NCBI GenBank assembly: GCA_964468495.1
Contig: CAYXTI010000015.1
Span: 18,487 to 82,486 of the forward strand
Origin: CAYXTI01 sp964468495
GTDB taxonomy: Bacteria; Pseudomonadota; Alphaproteobacteria; Rickettsiales; Rickettsiaceae
DNA length: 64,000 nt
Reading direction: 5' to 3'
The notes under the pieces are model-generated. The model worked only from the letters and a program-made list of their open reading frames with translations. It was not told where the DNA came from and searched no databases. The position numbers and the translations under genes are program-made. Below, one piece after another: positions 31,395 through 41,814 of this stretch. The first letter of the stretch is position 1; every line of letters begins with the position of its first letter.

Positions 31395-32147
31395 CTATAA
31401 ATCAAAATACTTTATTAAATCTTTGGCAGATAATTTTTTACGAGATTCTTTTGGCATATCTTTCTCTATTTTACCATGATATAGCATTATTGTTCGATCC
31501 CCATATTCAAGTGCTTGAGACATACTATGGGTAATCATTAATGTAGTAAGTTTATACTTTTTTATAATTTTATCAGTAAGCCTCATGATTTTCTTAGCAA
31601 TCTTTGGATCTAATGATGAAGTATGTTCATCAAGCAATAATATTTTAGAATCAATCAATGTTGCCATAATAAGACTTAAAGCTTGTCTTTGTCCACCAGA
31701 AAGTAAAGATACTCGATCTATCAATCTATCTTCAAGACCCATTTCCATTTCTGATAAAGCTTCTCTAAATTTATCTCTAATTACTGTGTTTATACTTAAA
31801 GATAAACCTCTTGCTTTTCCTCTTTTATAAGCAATACTCATATTTTCTTCTATAGTTAAATCAGAAAAAGTTCCTATAATAGGATTCTGATATACTCTTG
31901 AAATAAATTTTGCCCTTTGTTCTGTAGACCAATTAGTAACATTTTGTTGATCCAATAAAATTTTTCCTTTACTCAATTTTACATCACCAGCTAAAACATT
32001 CATTAATGTTGACTTTCCTGCTCCATTACCCCCTATTATTGTGATAAATTCACCGCAACTAACTTTTAAATTAATTCCTTTTAAAACATAATTTTCAATT
32101 TTAGTACCTTTATTAAAGAATACATGACTATCTTTTAGCTCTATCAT
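31395..32147 (-). CDS. ABC importer ATPase of the TrpX/COG2984-type system
   Basis: ATP-hydrolysing subunit of the importer encoded upstream. Walker A is GGNGAGKSTLMNVLAGD, the Q-loop is RVYQNP, the signature is SLLSGGQRQALSL, Walker B is ILLLDEHTSSLDP, and the switch His is in MITHSMSQAL. The length is 250 aa. It follows the permease by 6 bp and is the last gene of the operon. The domain is intact. The substrate of the system is discussed under the binding proteins. Confidence 0.9.
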   Translation of the reverse strand: MIELKDSHVFFNKGTKIENYVLKGINLKVSCGEFITIIGGNGAGKSTLMNVLAGDVKLSKGKILLDQQNVTNWSTEQRAKFISRVYQNPIIGTFSDLTIEENMSIAYKRGKARGLSLSINTVIRDKFREALSEMEMGLEDRLIDRVSLLSGGQRQALSLIMATLIDSKILLLDEHTSSLDPKIAKKIMRLTDKIIKKYKLTTLMITHSMSQALEYGDRTIMLYHGKIEKDMPKESRKKLSAKDLIKYFDL

Positions 32148-32153
32148 AAATAA

Positions 32154-33005
32154 TTATGAATCACCATTTTTTTTGAATTGTACAATCGCAAGAGTAATAA
32201 TCACAAGAATTGAGGTTATTAAATTAAGATCTGATGATTCTAGTCCAATATCATGAGCATTCAAAGCTAAAGCAATAGCACATCTATACAAAATAGATCC
32301 GATACAACATAAAACTAATGAAAATAGCATTCGTTTTAAATATATAACAGCCTCTCCTATTATTACCGATGCAAGTCCTGTTATTATTGTACCTGTTCCC
32401 ATCAAGATTTCTGCAAATCCATTAGCTTGTGAAAATAATGATCCTGCTAAGCTAACTATAGAATTACTTAAAGCTAAGGCTACAATTTTTAAAACACTTA
32501 CTTTTATTCCATAGGTACTACTTACCTTACTATTTATACCAATAGCTCTAATAGCTAAGCCAAAATCAGATGCAAAAAAACGAGTTAAAAATAAAATAAT
32601 TACTACTACAATTAAAAAGGTTATCAATATAATAGACTTATTACTATATATAGTACCTAAATCAATAATTGATATATTAGGCCTACCCATAATGCGTAAA
32701 TTAATTGAATACAAGGCTGTCATAGTTAATATCCCAGACAATAACCCCATTATATTTAATTTTATATTTAACCACCCCGTAACTATCCCTGATAAAGCTC
32801 CAGCAAAAAATGCACTAATCGTTGCAATATAAGGATTATATCCATTTAAAATCATAGTAACAGAAACGGCTGCTCCAAGAGTAAAACTTCCATCAACTGT
32901 TAAATCTGGAAAATCTATAAGCCTAAAAGTAATAAATACTCCAACTGCAACAAGTGAATATATTAAGCCTATTTCTATTACTCCAAAAAACTGCAGTTGA
33001 TTCAT
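32154..33005 (-). CDS. ABC importer permease (branched-chain/TrpY-like)
   Basis: Multi-helix membrane protein of 283 aa with about 8 hydrophobic segments. The N-terminal signature FRLIDFPDLTVDGSFTLGAA, and later GLAIRAIGINSKVSSTYGI and the GLASVIIGEAV segment, match the BPD_transp_2 permeases that pair with PF04392 binding proteins. There is one permease gene, so the transporter would work as a homodimer. It lies between the binding proteins (22 bp) and the ATPase (6 bp). Confidence 0.9.
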   Translation of the reverse strand: MNQLQFFGVIEIGLIYSLVAVGVFITFRLIDFPDLTVDGSFTLGAAVSVTMILNGYNPYIATISAFFAGALSGIVTGWLNIKLNIMGLLSGILTMTALYSINLRIMGRPNISIIDLGTIYSNKSIILITFLIVVVIILFLTRFFASDFGLAIRAIGINSKVSSTYGIKVSVLKIVALALSNSIVSLAGSLFSQANGFAEILMGTGTIITGLASVIIGEAVIYLKRMLFSLVLCCIGSILYRCAIALALNAHDIGLESSDLNLITSILVIITLAIVQFKKNGDS

Positions 33006-33027
33006 TTATTTATTTATTTTTTATTAA

Positions 33028-33936
33028 TTATTTTAACTTTTGTATATTTAATTGTTCTCCTACTTGATAATTTATTTTTATCTCATTAACCTTTGCTAAT
33101 TGAACAGGCTGAATTTCTTTACCTTCTATTGAATCAGCTATCATATTCGCTAGCTGCTGGCCACAACTAAAATAATTTGGACCATACGAAATAAAAACTC
33201 CATGAGCAACCAAGCTAGAATCATTAGATATCAGAGGAATATTTTCCTTTCTTGCTATATTAACAATAATATCAAGTGCTGAAACAATAATATTATCTTG
33301 AGGAATATATATCATATCTACTTCTTTTACTAATTTTTGTAAAGCGATTTTTATATCACTTAAACTTGTGATAGCAATAACCTTACATTGAATATTGTTT
33401 TTAAATAATATTTTTTTTAATTGATCTATATTCTGTATAGAATTTATTTCTCCAGAATTATGTACAACCCCAATTTTTTTTAAATTAGGAAAAAATTTTT
33501 TCACCTCATTTATCAATTCTTCGATAGGAGGCTTATCATAAACACCTATTATATTTTTTTGGTTATCTATTTTTGCTGCCACTGGATCTGTTACAGCAAT
33601 AAAAGCTATAGTAGTACTATTATTTGTTCTAGCACTAATATTAGTTAAAACTGCAGGAGTGGCTATTGCTACCATAAAACTTGGCTTTAATGAAGCATGA
33701 TATTTGGATATTTGAGCACTATTTGAGATATTACCTTGAGCATTATTAACCAACATTGTTGCTTTATTAGGCAGTATTCCTCTTTTAACTAAAGCTTCTT
33801 CTAGTCCTTTGAACGAATCATCTAATGCTGCATGATGTAAATATTGATTAACTGTAATAATAATTTTTTCACTAGCATTGCTAACATTTACTCCTGCTAA
33901 AGTTAACATAACCGACAGTAATATAAATACTTTCAT
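33028..33936 (-). CDS. ABC importer substrate-binding protein 1 (PF04392 / TrpX-like)
   Basis: Periplasmic binding protein of the ABC_sub_bind family. The N-terminal signal peptide (MKVFILLSVMLTLAGVNVSN) ends near an Ala-Ser site. The mature part has repeated alpha/beta units, including MLVNNAQGNISNSAQ, IAFIAVTDPVAAKI, KKIGVVHNSGE and VDMIYIPQDN, which form the ligand cleft of this family. Characterised relatives bind tryptophan or tyrosine, but the ligand here is not proven. The start codon overlaps the stop of the upstream paralogue (ATGA), so the two are coupled. Confidence 0.88.
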   Translation of the reverse strand: MKVFILLSVMLTLAGVNVSNASEKIIITVNQYLHHAALDDSFKGLEEALVKRGILPNKATMLVNNAQGNISNSAQISKYHASLKPSFMVAIATPAVLTNISARTNNSTTIAFIAVTDPVAAKIDNQKNIIGVYDKPPIEELINEVKKFFPNLKKIGVVHNSGEINSIQNIDQLKKILFKNNIQCKVIAITSLSDIKIALQKLVKEVDMIYIPQDNIIVSALDIIVNIARKENIPLISNDSSLVAHGVFISYGPNYFSCGQQLANMIADSIEGKEIQPVQLAKVNEIKINYQVGEQLNIQKLK

Positions 33937-34934
33937 TCTTTATCTACTATTTTAGGTGATACTCCTGCTATTTCTTTAGGAATAACTAATTTAAATAAAT
34001 TTATTGCTTTTTCATTGATAAGAAAAGTAACTTTCTCTGGTTTTTGTATAACAATTTTTGATTGTCCTCTAAGAATTTTAACCAGTGCTTGTCCTGCTTT
34101 CCACCCAACATCATATTGACTATAACCTATACAAGCAACTATGCCATTTTTTACTGAATCAGGGTCATTAGAAAATACTGGAATTCTATACATACGCAAT
34201 AGCTGAACAATTTTTGCAATAGAAGAAAAAACAGTATTATCTGAAGGAATATATATAGCATCCACCTTTCTTATTAAAGATAAGAATGCTTGTTCAACAT
34301 GACTAGAATTAACAACATTTACTTCTACACAACCAATACTATCATGTAAAGTATTTTTTATATAGTCCTTAAATAAACTAATAGTTTTATTTGAATTAAA
34401 TTCATAACCATTATATATAAAACCTATATTCTTTATATTTGGGACTAATAGTTTTATCAACTCAACTGTTTCTGGAATGAGTGGGCTATCTATAGAACCT
34501 GTAATATTGTAAGTAGGTGTTGATAATTGTGACACTAAACCTATCCCTACTGGATCAGTCACAGAGGAAAAAACTATTGGGATTTCTCTGTCATGTATAG
34601 CATTAATTATGGCTTGAGCAGATTGTGTTGATATAGCAATAATCGCATCAGGATTAATAGCTTGAAATTGCTGTGCAATTAAAGTTGCGGTAACAATACT
34701 ACCATGAGCATTTTTGTTAATTATCTCTAAATTTTCACCTAAAAAATAATTATTTTTAGCTAAAGCATCTAATATACCTTCCTTTGCTTGTTCAAGAGAA
34801 CAATTATCAGCAATTTGTGTAATCGCTAAAACTTTTTTGCTATAACTATTAGCATAAGAGATATTATTATATAAACTTAATGCAAATATCAATATCCATA
34901 CTAAATTTTTCAAAAAATTTATTACATATTCCAT
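33933..34934 (-). CDS. ABC importer substrate-binding protein 2 (PF04392 / TrpX-like)
   Basis: A second, paralogous binding protein (333 aa) at the head of the same operon. An N-terminal hydrophobic signal (LVWILIFALSLYNNISYA) precedes the mature domain. Family blocks match its neighbour: NKNAHGSIVTATLIAQQF, VFSSVTDPVGIGLV, KNIGFIYNGYEFNS, VDAIYIPSDN and PVFSNDPDSVKNG. Identity to the neighbour looks low away from these blocks, so the duplication is old and the two may bind different ligands. The stop overlaps the next start by 4 nt. Confidence 0.88.
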   Translation of the reverse strand: MEYVINFLKNLVWILIFALSLYNNISYANSYSKKVLAITQIADNCSLEQAKEGILDALAKNNYFLGENLEIINKNAHGSIVTATLIAQQFQAINPDAIIAISTQSAQAIINAIHDREIPIVFSSVTDPVGIGLVSQLSTPTYNITGSIDSPLIPETVELIKLLVPNIKNIGFIYNGYEFNSNKTISLFKDYIKNTLHDSIGCVEVNVVNSSHVEQAFLSLIRKVDAIYIPSDNTVFSSIAKIVQLLRMYRIPVFSNDPDSVKNGIVACIGYSQYDVGWKAGQALVKILRGQSKIVIQKPEKVTFLINEKAINLFKLVIPKEIAGVSPKIVDKE

Positions 34935-35084
34935 TTTTAACTATAACTTAAATAAAAAGTTACAACAATATCACCAAATAATTCAACTCACTTTATCAAA
35001 AAGTATAAAATATTTTAGTTATTACAGCAAAGCAACTAAAAAATAAAACTATATAAACTTAAAATCAATAAATTTTAATACTAT

Positions 35085-38000
35085 CTAACTAATAGAATAC
35101 AAAGAATTAATATCTAAATAATCTAGATAAAATTTTTCTCCTATTTCAACTTTTGCTAAAAAAAGACTATCATAAAATTCAACTGGAAGAAAAATTATTA
35201 CCACACTATTACTATAGTTTTCTATCTTATTTTTATTTTTTAATATATTTATAATTTGATCTAATTCTTCTATATTTTTAGGATATAACTCAATAGTAGT
35301 TTGCTGCTTATCAATAAATTCCTGGATTGAAAAAAAATTTTTTGCAACAATCCTAGCCCCAACAGAATCCTTATAAATATCACAACTAATAACAACTAAA
35401 TTCTTAACACTAAGATAACTAGAATAATTTTTTATGACATCTTCATTAAAAATAAAAACAGTATATATACTATATATATCGGAAATAAACAATTTAATAA
35501 ACCTACCTTTTGAAGACATCTTTGACTCTTTTTTTATAATTACTCCTGCTGCTTGTAGTTGATGTGTTCCATTATTTAGTTGATTATTAATATAATATGA
35601 ATTTTTTATTCCTAATTTATCAAGACTAATCTGATAAACATTTAACGGATGATAATTCAAAAAAAAACCAGTAGCCTCAAATTCTAAATAGGCTAATTCA
35701 TATAAAGGAAGAGTTTTTATTTCTAATAATTCAGGTTTATTAAACTTTGTTGAAAATAGATTAATCTGTTGCGACTGATTTTCACTATGATAAAAACTTC
35801 CGTAAGCTATAATTTGTGATATATTATGCAATAACATATTACGATTCTTATGTAATGAATCAAAACATCCTGCTTTTATAAGATTTTCTACTAACTTTTT
35901 ATTAATAATGCTATTATCTACCCTTTCTATAAAATCAAATATACTTAAAAATTTTCCATTTTTTATTCTTTCTCTTTCTATTTGAGTACCAAAATTAACT
36001 GGCACATTATTTATTGCGCCAAGAGCAAAAACTATAACTTTTAATGTTATACTACTAGAATCATTATTATCTTCAAACATAGATTGAATAGTAAATAAAC
36101 CACTAGAACGGTTTATACAAGGAGGTATCATCTTAATCTGACAATTTTTGGCATCTTCTAGAAAAAAGAAAACTTTATCACTATTATCAATATTAAAATT
36201 TAAAGAAGATACTAAAAACTCTATAGTAAAATTAGCTTTTAAATATGCAGTATAATAAGAAATAACAGCATATGCTGTTGCATGAGATTTATTAAAGCCA
36301 TAACCTGCAAATTTAGCTATAGTAGTAAAAATAGAGATTGCCTGTTCTTTACTAAAACCATTAGATAAAGCACCTGATATAAATATCTCCTCTTGAGCCT
36401 GCATTTCTGATTTTACTTTTTTCCCCATGGCTCTTCTTAACAAATCAGCAGCACCTAAAGAATAATTTGCAAATTTTTGAGCTATTTCCATTACCTGCTC
36501 TTGATAAATAATAACACCATAAGTGCTTTTTAGTATTGGAATAAATAGTTCATGTAAATATTTTGCTTCCTGTTGACCATGTTTACAAGCAATATAAGTT
36601 GGTATATTTGACATAGGACCTGGTCTATATAAAGCTCCAAGCGCTATGATATCATTAATATTATCTGGTTTTAATTGTCTAAGAGTATTTTTCATCCCTA
36701 CGCTTTCAAACTGAAGTACTCCATTAGTGTTTCCTAAAGATAATAAGTTATATGTTACTTGATCATTAAAAGATAAATCCTTTAAATTAATAGTAACCTC
36801 TCTTTGCTCTTTTATTAACATTAAGCATTTATTTATTATACTAAGTGTCTGTAAACTAAGAAAATCAAACTTTACAAGACCAGCTAATTCAGCGTACTTC
36901 ATAGAATACTGCACTATATTCATTTTAGAATTATTATCTCTATAAAGAGCAACAGTTTCTATTAACGGCTTATTAGAAATTATTATCCCTGCTGCATGAG
37001 TAGAAACATGTCTATGTAGTCCTTCTAGTAATAAAGATATTTCAAGTACCTTTTTAATTAATGTATGTTCTCCTGATAAATTATAAACACCTTTTCCTGC
37101 GATAGCACTTTTGAGTTCTGGTACATCATTTATAGCTTGTTTTAATGTAATAGGATTTACAGTATTAAAAGGAACCAAATCTGTTAAATAATTAGCAAAA
37201 ACATAATTAAGGTTTAATACTCTAGCAACATCTTTAATAGCTGCTTTAGCCTGCATCGTTCCAAAAGTAATAATTTGCCCAACATTATCTGCTCCATACC
37301 TAGAACAGACATAGGATATTACTTCTTCTCTTCTTTCTTGACAAAAATCAATATCAAAATCTGGTATAGATACTCGTTCTGGGTTTAAAAATCTTTCAAA
37401 TAATAAACCAAATCTTATTGGATCAATAGCAGTAATATCTAATACCCAAGCAACAATTGATCCAGCTCCTGATCCTCTTCCTGGGCCTACTATTATTCCT
37501 TGTGATTTACTCCACTTAATAAAATCAGATACTATTAAAAAATAACCTGCAAAATTCATTTTACAAATAACATCTAATTCATAATTAAGTCTTCTTTGAT
37601 AAAGATTCTTTATATCTAGCTGTTTTTCCGTTGAAGTTTCTTCTTGTTTGAATTTTATTCTAAGCTTTTCAGCAAGTCCTAGTTTTGCATTAGTTCTTAT
37701 AATATCGTGTTCTGATTTTAAACTAACAGAAAATTTAGGTAATGAAGGTTTCTGCTGTTCAGCTTTAATATAACAACGTTTTACTAAATGAACCGTATTT
37801 TCTACAGCTTCTGGTAAATCAGCAAACAGTTTTACCATTTGTTGAGAATTTTTAAAATAGCATTGATTACTTACACGCTTTCTATTTACCTCACTTTGTA
37901 CTACACCTTCTGCTATACAAAGCAATACATCATGCACATCATGCACTGTTATATCACTAAATAATACTTTATTCGTTGCTATTAAAGGAATATGCAAATC

Positions 38001-38567
38001 ATTTGCTATTTGCAAATATCGCGATTCTATCTGTTGCTCTTTAACAAGTCCATGGCGCATAATTTCAAAATAGAAACGATCACCAAACAAATCTTTTAGC
38101 TCTCTACTAACTAATTTTGCTTCTTCATAGCAATTATCAAGCAATAATCTCCCAACTATACCTTCTACATATGATGAAAGTACTATAATGCCTTGATTAA
38201 AATTTTTTAAATCTTCATATGTAATATAATTAGATGTTTTTCTATCATTTTTTAGAAAACTATAGCTCACTAGCTTTAACAAATTTTTATAACCTATCTT
38301 ATCTTTTGCTATAATTAGTATCTCTGAAAAAAACTCTCTTTCCCTATTTTTAAATTCTATATTCAATATAGCACCATGAATTGGATGAATAGAATTTTTT
38401 GTAGCCTTTATTGAAAATTCAAGAGCTCCAAATAAGTTACCACGATCAGATAAACATACAGCCATCATCCTATTATCCTTAGTTAACTGTATTAAATTAT
38501 CGATCTTTATACTACTTTCTAATATTGAGTAAGAACTTTGAACACGAAAATGTATAAATTTACTCAT
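35085..38567 (-). CDS. dnaE: DNA polymerase III alpha subunit
   Basis: Replicative polymerase of the C family. The N-terminal PHP domain (HFRVQSSYSILESSIK) has lost the His of active PHP phosphoesterases. The palm carries VGPGRGSGAGSIVAW and the catalytic PDFDIDFCQERREEVI. Later blocks are HVSTHAAGIIIS, ALYRPGPMSNIPTYI, YGVIIYQEQVMEIAQ, FNKSHATAYAVISY, a helix-hairpin-helix region, and an OB fold near the end. The length of 1160 aa is normal. It stands alone and is divergent from the MscS gene. Confidence 0.97.
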   Translation of the reverse strand: MSKFIHFRVQSSYSILESSIKIDNLIQLTKDNRMMAVCLSDRGNLFGALEFSIKATKNSIHPIHGAILNIEFKNREREFFSEILIIAKDKIGYKNLLKLVSYSFLKNDRKTSNYITYEDLKNFNQGIIVLSSYVEGIVGRLLLDNCYEEAKLVSRELKDLFGDRFYFEIMRHGLVKEQQIESRYLQIANDLHIPLIATNKVLFSDITVHDVHDVLLCIAEGVVQSEVNRKRVSNQCYFKNSQQMVKLFADLPEAVENTVHLVKRCYIKAEQQKPSLPKFSVSLKSEHDIIRTNAKLGLAEKLRIKFKQEETSTEKQLDIKNLYQRRLNYELDVICKMNFAGYFLIVSDFIKWSKSQGIIVGPGRGSGAGSIVAWVLDITAIDPIRFGLLFERFLNPERVSIPDFDIDFCQERREEVISYVCSRYGADNVGQIITFGTMQAKAAIKDVARVLNLNYVFANYLTDLVPFNTVNPITLKQAINDVPELKSAIAGKGVYNLSGEHTLIKKVLEISLLLEGLHRHVSTHAAGIIISNKPLIETVALYRDNNSKMNIVQYSMKYAELAGLVKFDFLSLQTLSIINKCLMLIKEQREVTINLKDLSFNDQVTYNLLSLGNTNGVLQFESVGMKNTLRQLKPDNINDIIALGALYRPGPMSNIPTYIACKHGQQEAKYLHELFIPILKSTYGVIIYQEQVMEIAQKFANYSLGAADLLRRAMGKKVKSEMQAQEEIFISGALSNGFSKEQAISIFTTIAKFAGYGFNKSHATAYAVISYYTAYLKANFTIEFLVSSLNFNIDNSDKVFFFLEDAKNCQIKMIPPCINRSSGLFTIQSMFEDNNDSSSITLKVIVFALGAINNVPVNFGTQIERERIKNGKFLSIFDFIERVDNSIINKKLVENLIKAGCFDSLHKNRNMLLHNISQIIAYGSFYHSENQSQQINLFSTKFNKPELLEIKTLPLYELAYLEFEATGFFLNYHPLNVYQISLDKLGIKNSYYINNQLNNGTHQLQAAGVIIKKESKMSSKGRFIKLFISDIYSIYTVFIFNEDVIKNYSSYLSVKNLVVISCDIYKDSVGARIVAKNFFSIQEFIDKQQTTIELYPKNIEELDQIINILKNKNKIENYSNSVVIIFLPVEFYDSLFLAKVEIGEKFYLDYLDINSLYSIS

Positions 38568-38747
38568 TGATTTATTTACTTACAAAAATTTAATCTCTAT
38601 GTTTGTTAATAATTAAATTGTTAATTAATTTTACAACTATTTGGTAATAAATGTTTATTCATTACTTACTTTTCAGTATTTATACTATATTATGTAAATA
38701 ATTATAATATAAATAATCCAATAATTCCTCTACTATAAACTAATATC

Positions 38748-39587
38748 ATGCTAGATAAAGCGATTTACTTAATAAATATACTATGGAACTATAGTATAAT
38801 TATAATATCTAATAATGAAGTTAAAATAAGTAACATAATTATAGCTATATTAATACTATTAATAAGCATTAAATTTTCGCGTCTATTTTTATCTTTTATA
38901 TCTAAGCTATTAAAAGCAAATTTAAAAAATAACTCTCATACTATAATTATTTTTGAAAAATTAATATTATACCTAACTTATATATTTATAACAATAATTG
39001 TACTACAAGTAGCAAATATTCCGTTAAGCATCTTTGCTTTTATTGGAGGAGCTTTTGCTATTGGATTTGGACTAGGAATACAAGGATTTATGAATAATTT
39101 AATTAGCAGTATAATTATACTCCTAGAAGGAGCAGTACAAATAGATGACTTAATACAAGTTACTAATGTATCAGGAAGAGTAAAATCAATCAACATTAGA
39201 TCAATAATACTAACCACAAACTCTAATTCTCAAGAAATAGTTATACCTAGCAGTGTAATTATTCAAAGCAAGGTTATTAAATGGCCAGTAAAAAAAGCAA
39301 GCGCTCATTATCACTTGTTAATTGAGATAATGAAAACAGATAATGAAAAAATAAACCACACTAAGATTATCTCATTATTAAAGAAATCTGCTCATAAACT
39401 AAACTTCATTATCAATCCCGAAAATTTAAATATTTTTCTTACAAAAATAGGACAAAATTCTGATCAGTTATTTTTCAGTTTTTTATACGATATAACTTTA
39501 GTTAATAATATAGAGAAAATAAAAAATGATATTAATTTTATGCTACTTAACTGTTTACCGAATAAATTCTTTGTTATATATGGCTAA
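38748..39587 (+). CDS. MscS-family mechanosensitive channel
   Basis: Small-conductance channel that vents solutes under hypo-osmotic stress. Three N-terminal helices lie at about 5-20, 25-45 and 65-90. The pore helix and following beta domain carry the MscS signature GGAFAIGFGLGIQGFMNNLI, then LEGAVQIDDLIQV and the IRSIILTTNSNSQEIVIPSS strand. The length of 279 aa is that of a minimal MscS. It is divergent from dnaE and convergent with pgpA. Confidence 0.88.
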   Translation: MLDKAIYLINILWNYSIIIISNNEVKISNIIIAILILLISIKFSRLFLSFISKLLKANLKNNSHTIIIFEKLILYLTYIFITIIVLQVANIPLSIFAFIGGAFAIGFGLGIQGFMNNLISSIIILLEGAVQIDDLIQVTNVSGRVKSINIRSIILTTNSNSQEIVIPSSVIIQSKVIKWPVKKASAHYHLLIEIMKTDNEKINHTKIISLLKKSAHKLNFIINPENLNIFLTKIGQNSDQLFFSFLYDITLVNNIEKIKNDINFMLLNCLPNKFFVIYG

Positions 39588-39641
39588 ATTATAGAAATTT
39601 TATCTAGCGAAAGATCATATCTAATACTATATAATCTTTGA

Positions 39642-40196
39642 TTACTTTAACGTAATATAAAAATAATATGTAATATAATATGTAAATATAGCAAATATTG
39701 CTGCTAATATATCATCAAACATTACGCCAAATGCATTTTTCATTTTTGAATTTACTAAATTAATTGGCCATGGCTTAACTATATCAAAAAACCTAAATAA
39801 TAAAAAAGGAACTAAAAAGTAAAATAATTCTTTAGCCCTCATTAAGTAATTATTTAAATCACATTGAATAGTAAAAGAAAAATTAATACCAACAATTACT
39901 AACATTTGTCCCACTAATTCATCAATAACAATTTCTCTAGGGTCTTTATTCTTTAAGGACTTAATATAGATATCAGTACAATATAAACCTAAAAAAAATA
40001 AAATAAGAATAAAAATAAATATGGTAGGCACCATAAAACAATAAAACTTGGAATCACTACTGCTTAAGAAAATAACTGCCAAGCCATGTATAATAGGCAA
40101 TGCTCCTAATGATCCCCAAGTCCCAGGCATAATTTTAATTTTACCAAGATAAAATGCAGTCACTATAAATTCAATTAGTTTATGAGTATTTTTCAT
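39642..40196 (-). CDS. pgpA: Phosphatidylglycerophosphatase A
   Basis: Removes the terminal phosphate of phosphatidylglycerophosphate in phospholipid synthesis; membrane-bound. Family motifs are PGTWGSLGALP, REIVIDELVGQ and RFFDIVKPWPI, followed by the GVMFDDILAAIFA helix with its conserved Asp pair. I chose the ATG at 40196 (184 aa), 11 nt after an AAAGGA ribosome-binding site. An in-frame TTG at 40247 would add 17 non-family residues. It is convergent with the MscS gene. Confidence 0.92.
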   Translation of the reverse strand: MKNTHKLIEFIVTAFYLGKIKIMPGTWGSLGALPIIHGLAVIFLSSSDSKFYCFMVPTIFIFILILFFLGLYCTDIYIKSLKNKDPREIVIDELVGQMLVIVGINFSFTIQCDLNNYLMRAKELFYFLVPFLLFRFFDIVKPWPINLVNSKMKNAFGVMFDDILAAIFAIFTYYITYYFYITLK

Positions 40197-40606
40197 TAAT
40201 AAATAAATCCTTTCTAAATATCTAGAATTAGCATAAAATTGATACAATATAATAAACTTATTTTTCTAATTTAGAAATCTAAATATTTATAAAAATAATG
40301 TTAAATAAAATTTAAAAATAAAAAAATATAAAAAATACCTACACAAAATAAATAAACATATATATTATAAGTTAATATAAAATAAATAATATTTTAGAGT
40401 GAGGTGATTTTATACTAATACATCAAACTTATATTGATTTATATTTTGAATAGCTTGTTTAATGCCAATAAAACATTAGTAACTTTAAAGAATATTATAC
40501 TAGGTAATAATAATTATTATTATATATTTAAATTTTAATATAAAAAATGTTAATAATAAAATATAAAGACTATAACAATAATTAACCTCAAATATAAAAA
40601 CTTACC
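40197..40606. other. Gene-free region upstream of fliO
   Basis: Very A/T-rich. It must hold the promoters of pgpA (minus) and of fliO-fliP (plus). I see no convincing consensus element, structured RNA or broken gene. Confidence 0.5.
40208..40213 (-). promoter_or_regulatory. Ribosome-binding site deciding the pgpA start
   Basis: AAAGGA on the minus strand, 11 nt before ATG 40196. It lies inside the longer TTG-initiated frame and so argues for the shorter product. Confidence 0.5.
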
Positions 40607-40894
40607 ATGGAACTATTGGTTGTACTAAAAAGTTTTCTCTCCCTCATATTTGTTTGTATTATTATGTATGTATTATTAAAAATAATACAACGTTATACAA
40701 AGATAGGATTTAGAACCAATAATAACAAAAAATCTAATTTTAAAATAGAAAATATAATATATATAGATGCAGAAATGAAAATTATTAACCTTAGTTATCA
40801 GTCAGAAATAACTTATATTATAGCCGTAGGTAAATCTTATTCTTTTCTAATAGATAAGCATAAACTACTAATAGATAAGAATAAACTAAAATAG
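40607..40894 (+). CDS. fliO: FliO-like flagellar export apparatus protein
   Basis: 95 aa with one N-terminal membrane helix (about 5-27, LKSFLSLIFVCIIMYVLLKI), a short basic cytoplasmic linker and a small beta domain (IENIIYIDAEMKIINLSY, then TYIIAVGKSYSFLI) that follows the FliO pattern of strand-turn-strand ending in a VG motif. Sequence conservation in FliO is low, so much of the evidence is position: fliP follows 45 bp downstream on the same strand. FliO aids assembly of the FliP-FliR complex. Confidence 0.7.
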   Translation: MELLVVLKSFLSLIFVCIIMYVLLKIIQRYTKIGFRTNNNKKSNFKIENIIYIDAEMKIINLSYQSEITYIIAVGKSYSFLIDKHKLLIDKNKLK

Positions 40895-40939
40895 ATTGAG
40901 TTTATTATTGATAAATATCAAAACAAAATCAAAAATATA

Positions 40940-41719
40940 ATGAATAACTACTTTAATAAAAATTATTACCTTAGAGATTATATAAAGCTGTTAAAAATAT
41001 TGGCTATTATTGCTATAATATTCCCTAGTAATCTATTTGCTGAAGAATCACTTGTTACTGAACTTGAACATTTATTAAGTAGTAGCTCTATGACTAATAG
41101 GTTATTATATTTATTTATATTAATAACAGTATTAAGTTTAGCCCCTTCAATACTTATAATGGTTACCTCTTTTATTCGTATTTCTATAGTATTATCAATA
41201 TTAAGATCAGCTCTTGGCCTTCAACAAACCCCTCCTAATCAAGTGATAGTCAGTTTATCACTATTTTTAACCTTATTTATTATGACTCCTACCTTTAATG
41301 AATCCTATACAAAAGGTATAAACCCTATGATTGAAGAAAAAATTACTGTAGAAGACGCATTGCCGATTATTGCAAACCCATTTAAAGTGTTTATGATACA
41401 TAACACTAACGAAAAAGATTTAAATTTATTTATCTCTATTGCAAAACTAGAAATTCCAGAAAAAAATATAAATTTACCTTTACAAGTAGTTATTCCTTCA
41501 TTTATGATAAGTGAGTTAAAACGTGGTTTTGAAATAGGTTTTTTAGTATTTTTACCTTTTGTAATTATTGATATAGTAGTAGCTTCCATTTTAATGGCAA
41601 TGGGTATGATGATGATGCCTCCAGTAATGATTTCAATGCCATTTAAAATTATATTTTTTGTATTAATAGATGGATGGTATTTATTATGTGGAAGCTTAAT
41701 ACAAAGCTTCTCTATCTAA
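40940..41719 (+). CDS. fliP: Flagellar export gate protein FliP
   Basis: Core membrane subunit of the flagellar type III export gate. An N-terminal signal-like helix ending near LFAEES is normal for FliP. Further helices carry the family signatures MVTSFIRISIVLSILRSALG and SELKRGFEIGFLVFLPFVII, followed by MAMGMMMMPPVMISMPFKI. The length of 259 aa is normal and the gene looks intact. Together with fliO it shows that part of the export machine is retained. The nearest rod genes are 20 kb away. Confidence 0.94.
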   Translation: MNNYFNKNYYLRDYIKLLKILAIIAIIFPSNLFAEESLVTELEHLLSSSSMTNRLLYLFILITVLSLAPSILIMVTSFIRISIVLSILRSALGLQQTPPNQVIVSLSLFLTLFIMTPTFNESYTKGINPMIEEKITVEDALPIIANPFKVFMIHNTNEKDLNLFISIAKLEIPEKNINLPLQVVIPSFMISELKRGFEIGFLVFLPFVIIDIVVASILMAMGMMMMPPVMISMPFKIIFFVLIDGWYLLCGSLIQSFSI

Positions 41720-41814
41720 AAATAGCTTACTAATTTTGTATTGATTAACTAGAAACTAATTATATTATAAAAATAAAACATATTAATATTTATTAAAATA
41801 GTGAGGAAAGTAAG

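Noticed and set aside
35085..38567. Loss of the PHP-domain His in DnaE as a sign of decay
   Set aside because: Many proteobacterial DnaE proteins have an inactive PHP domain, and the polymerase residues are intact.
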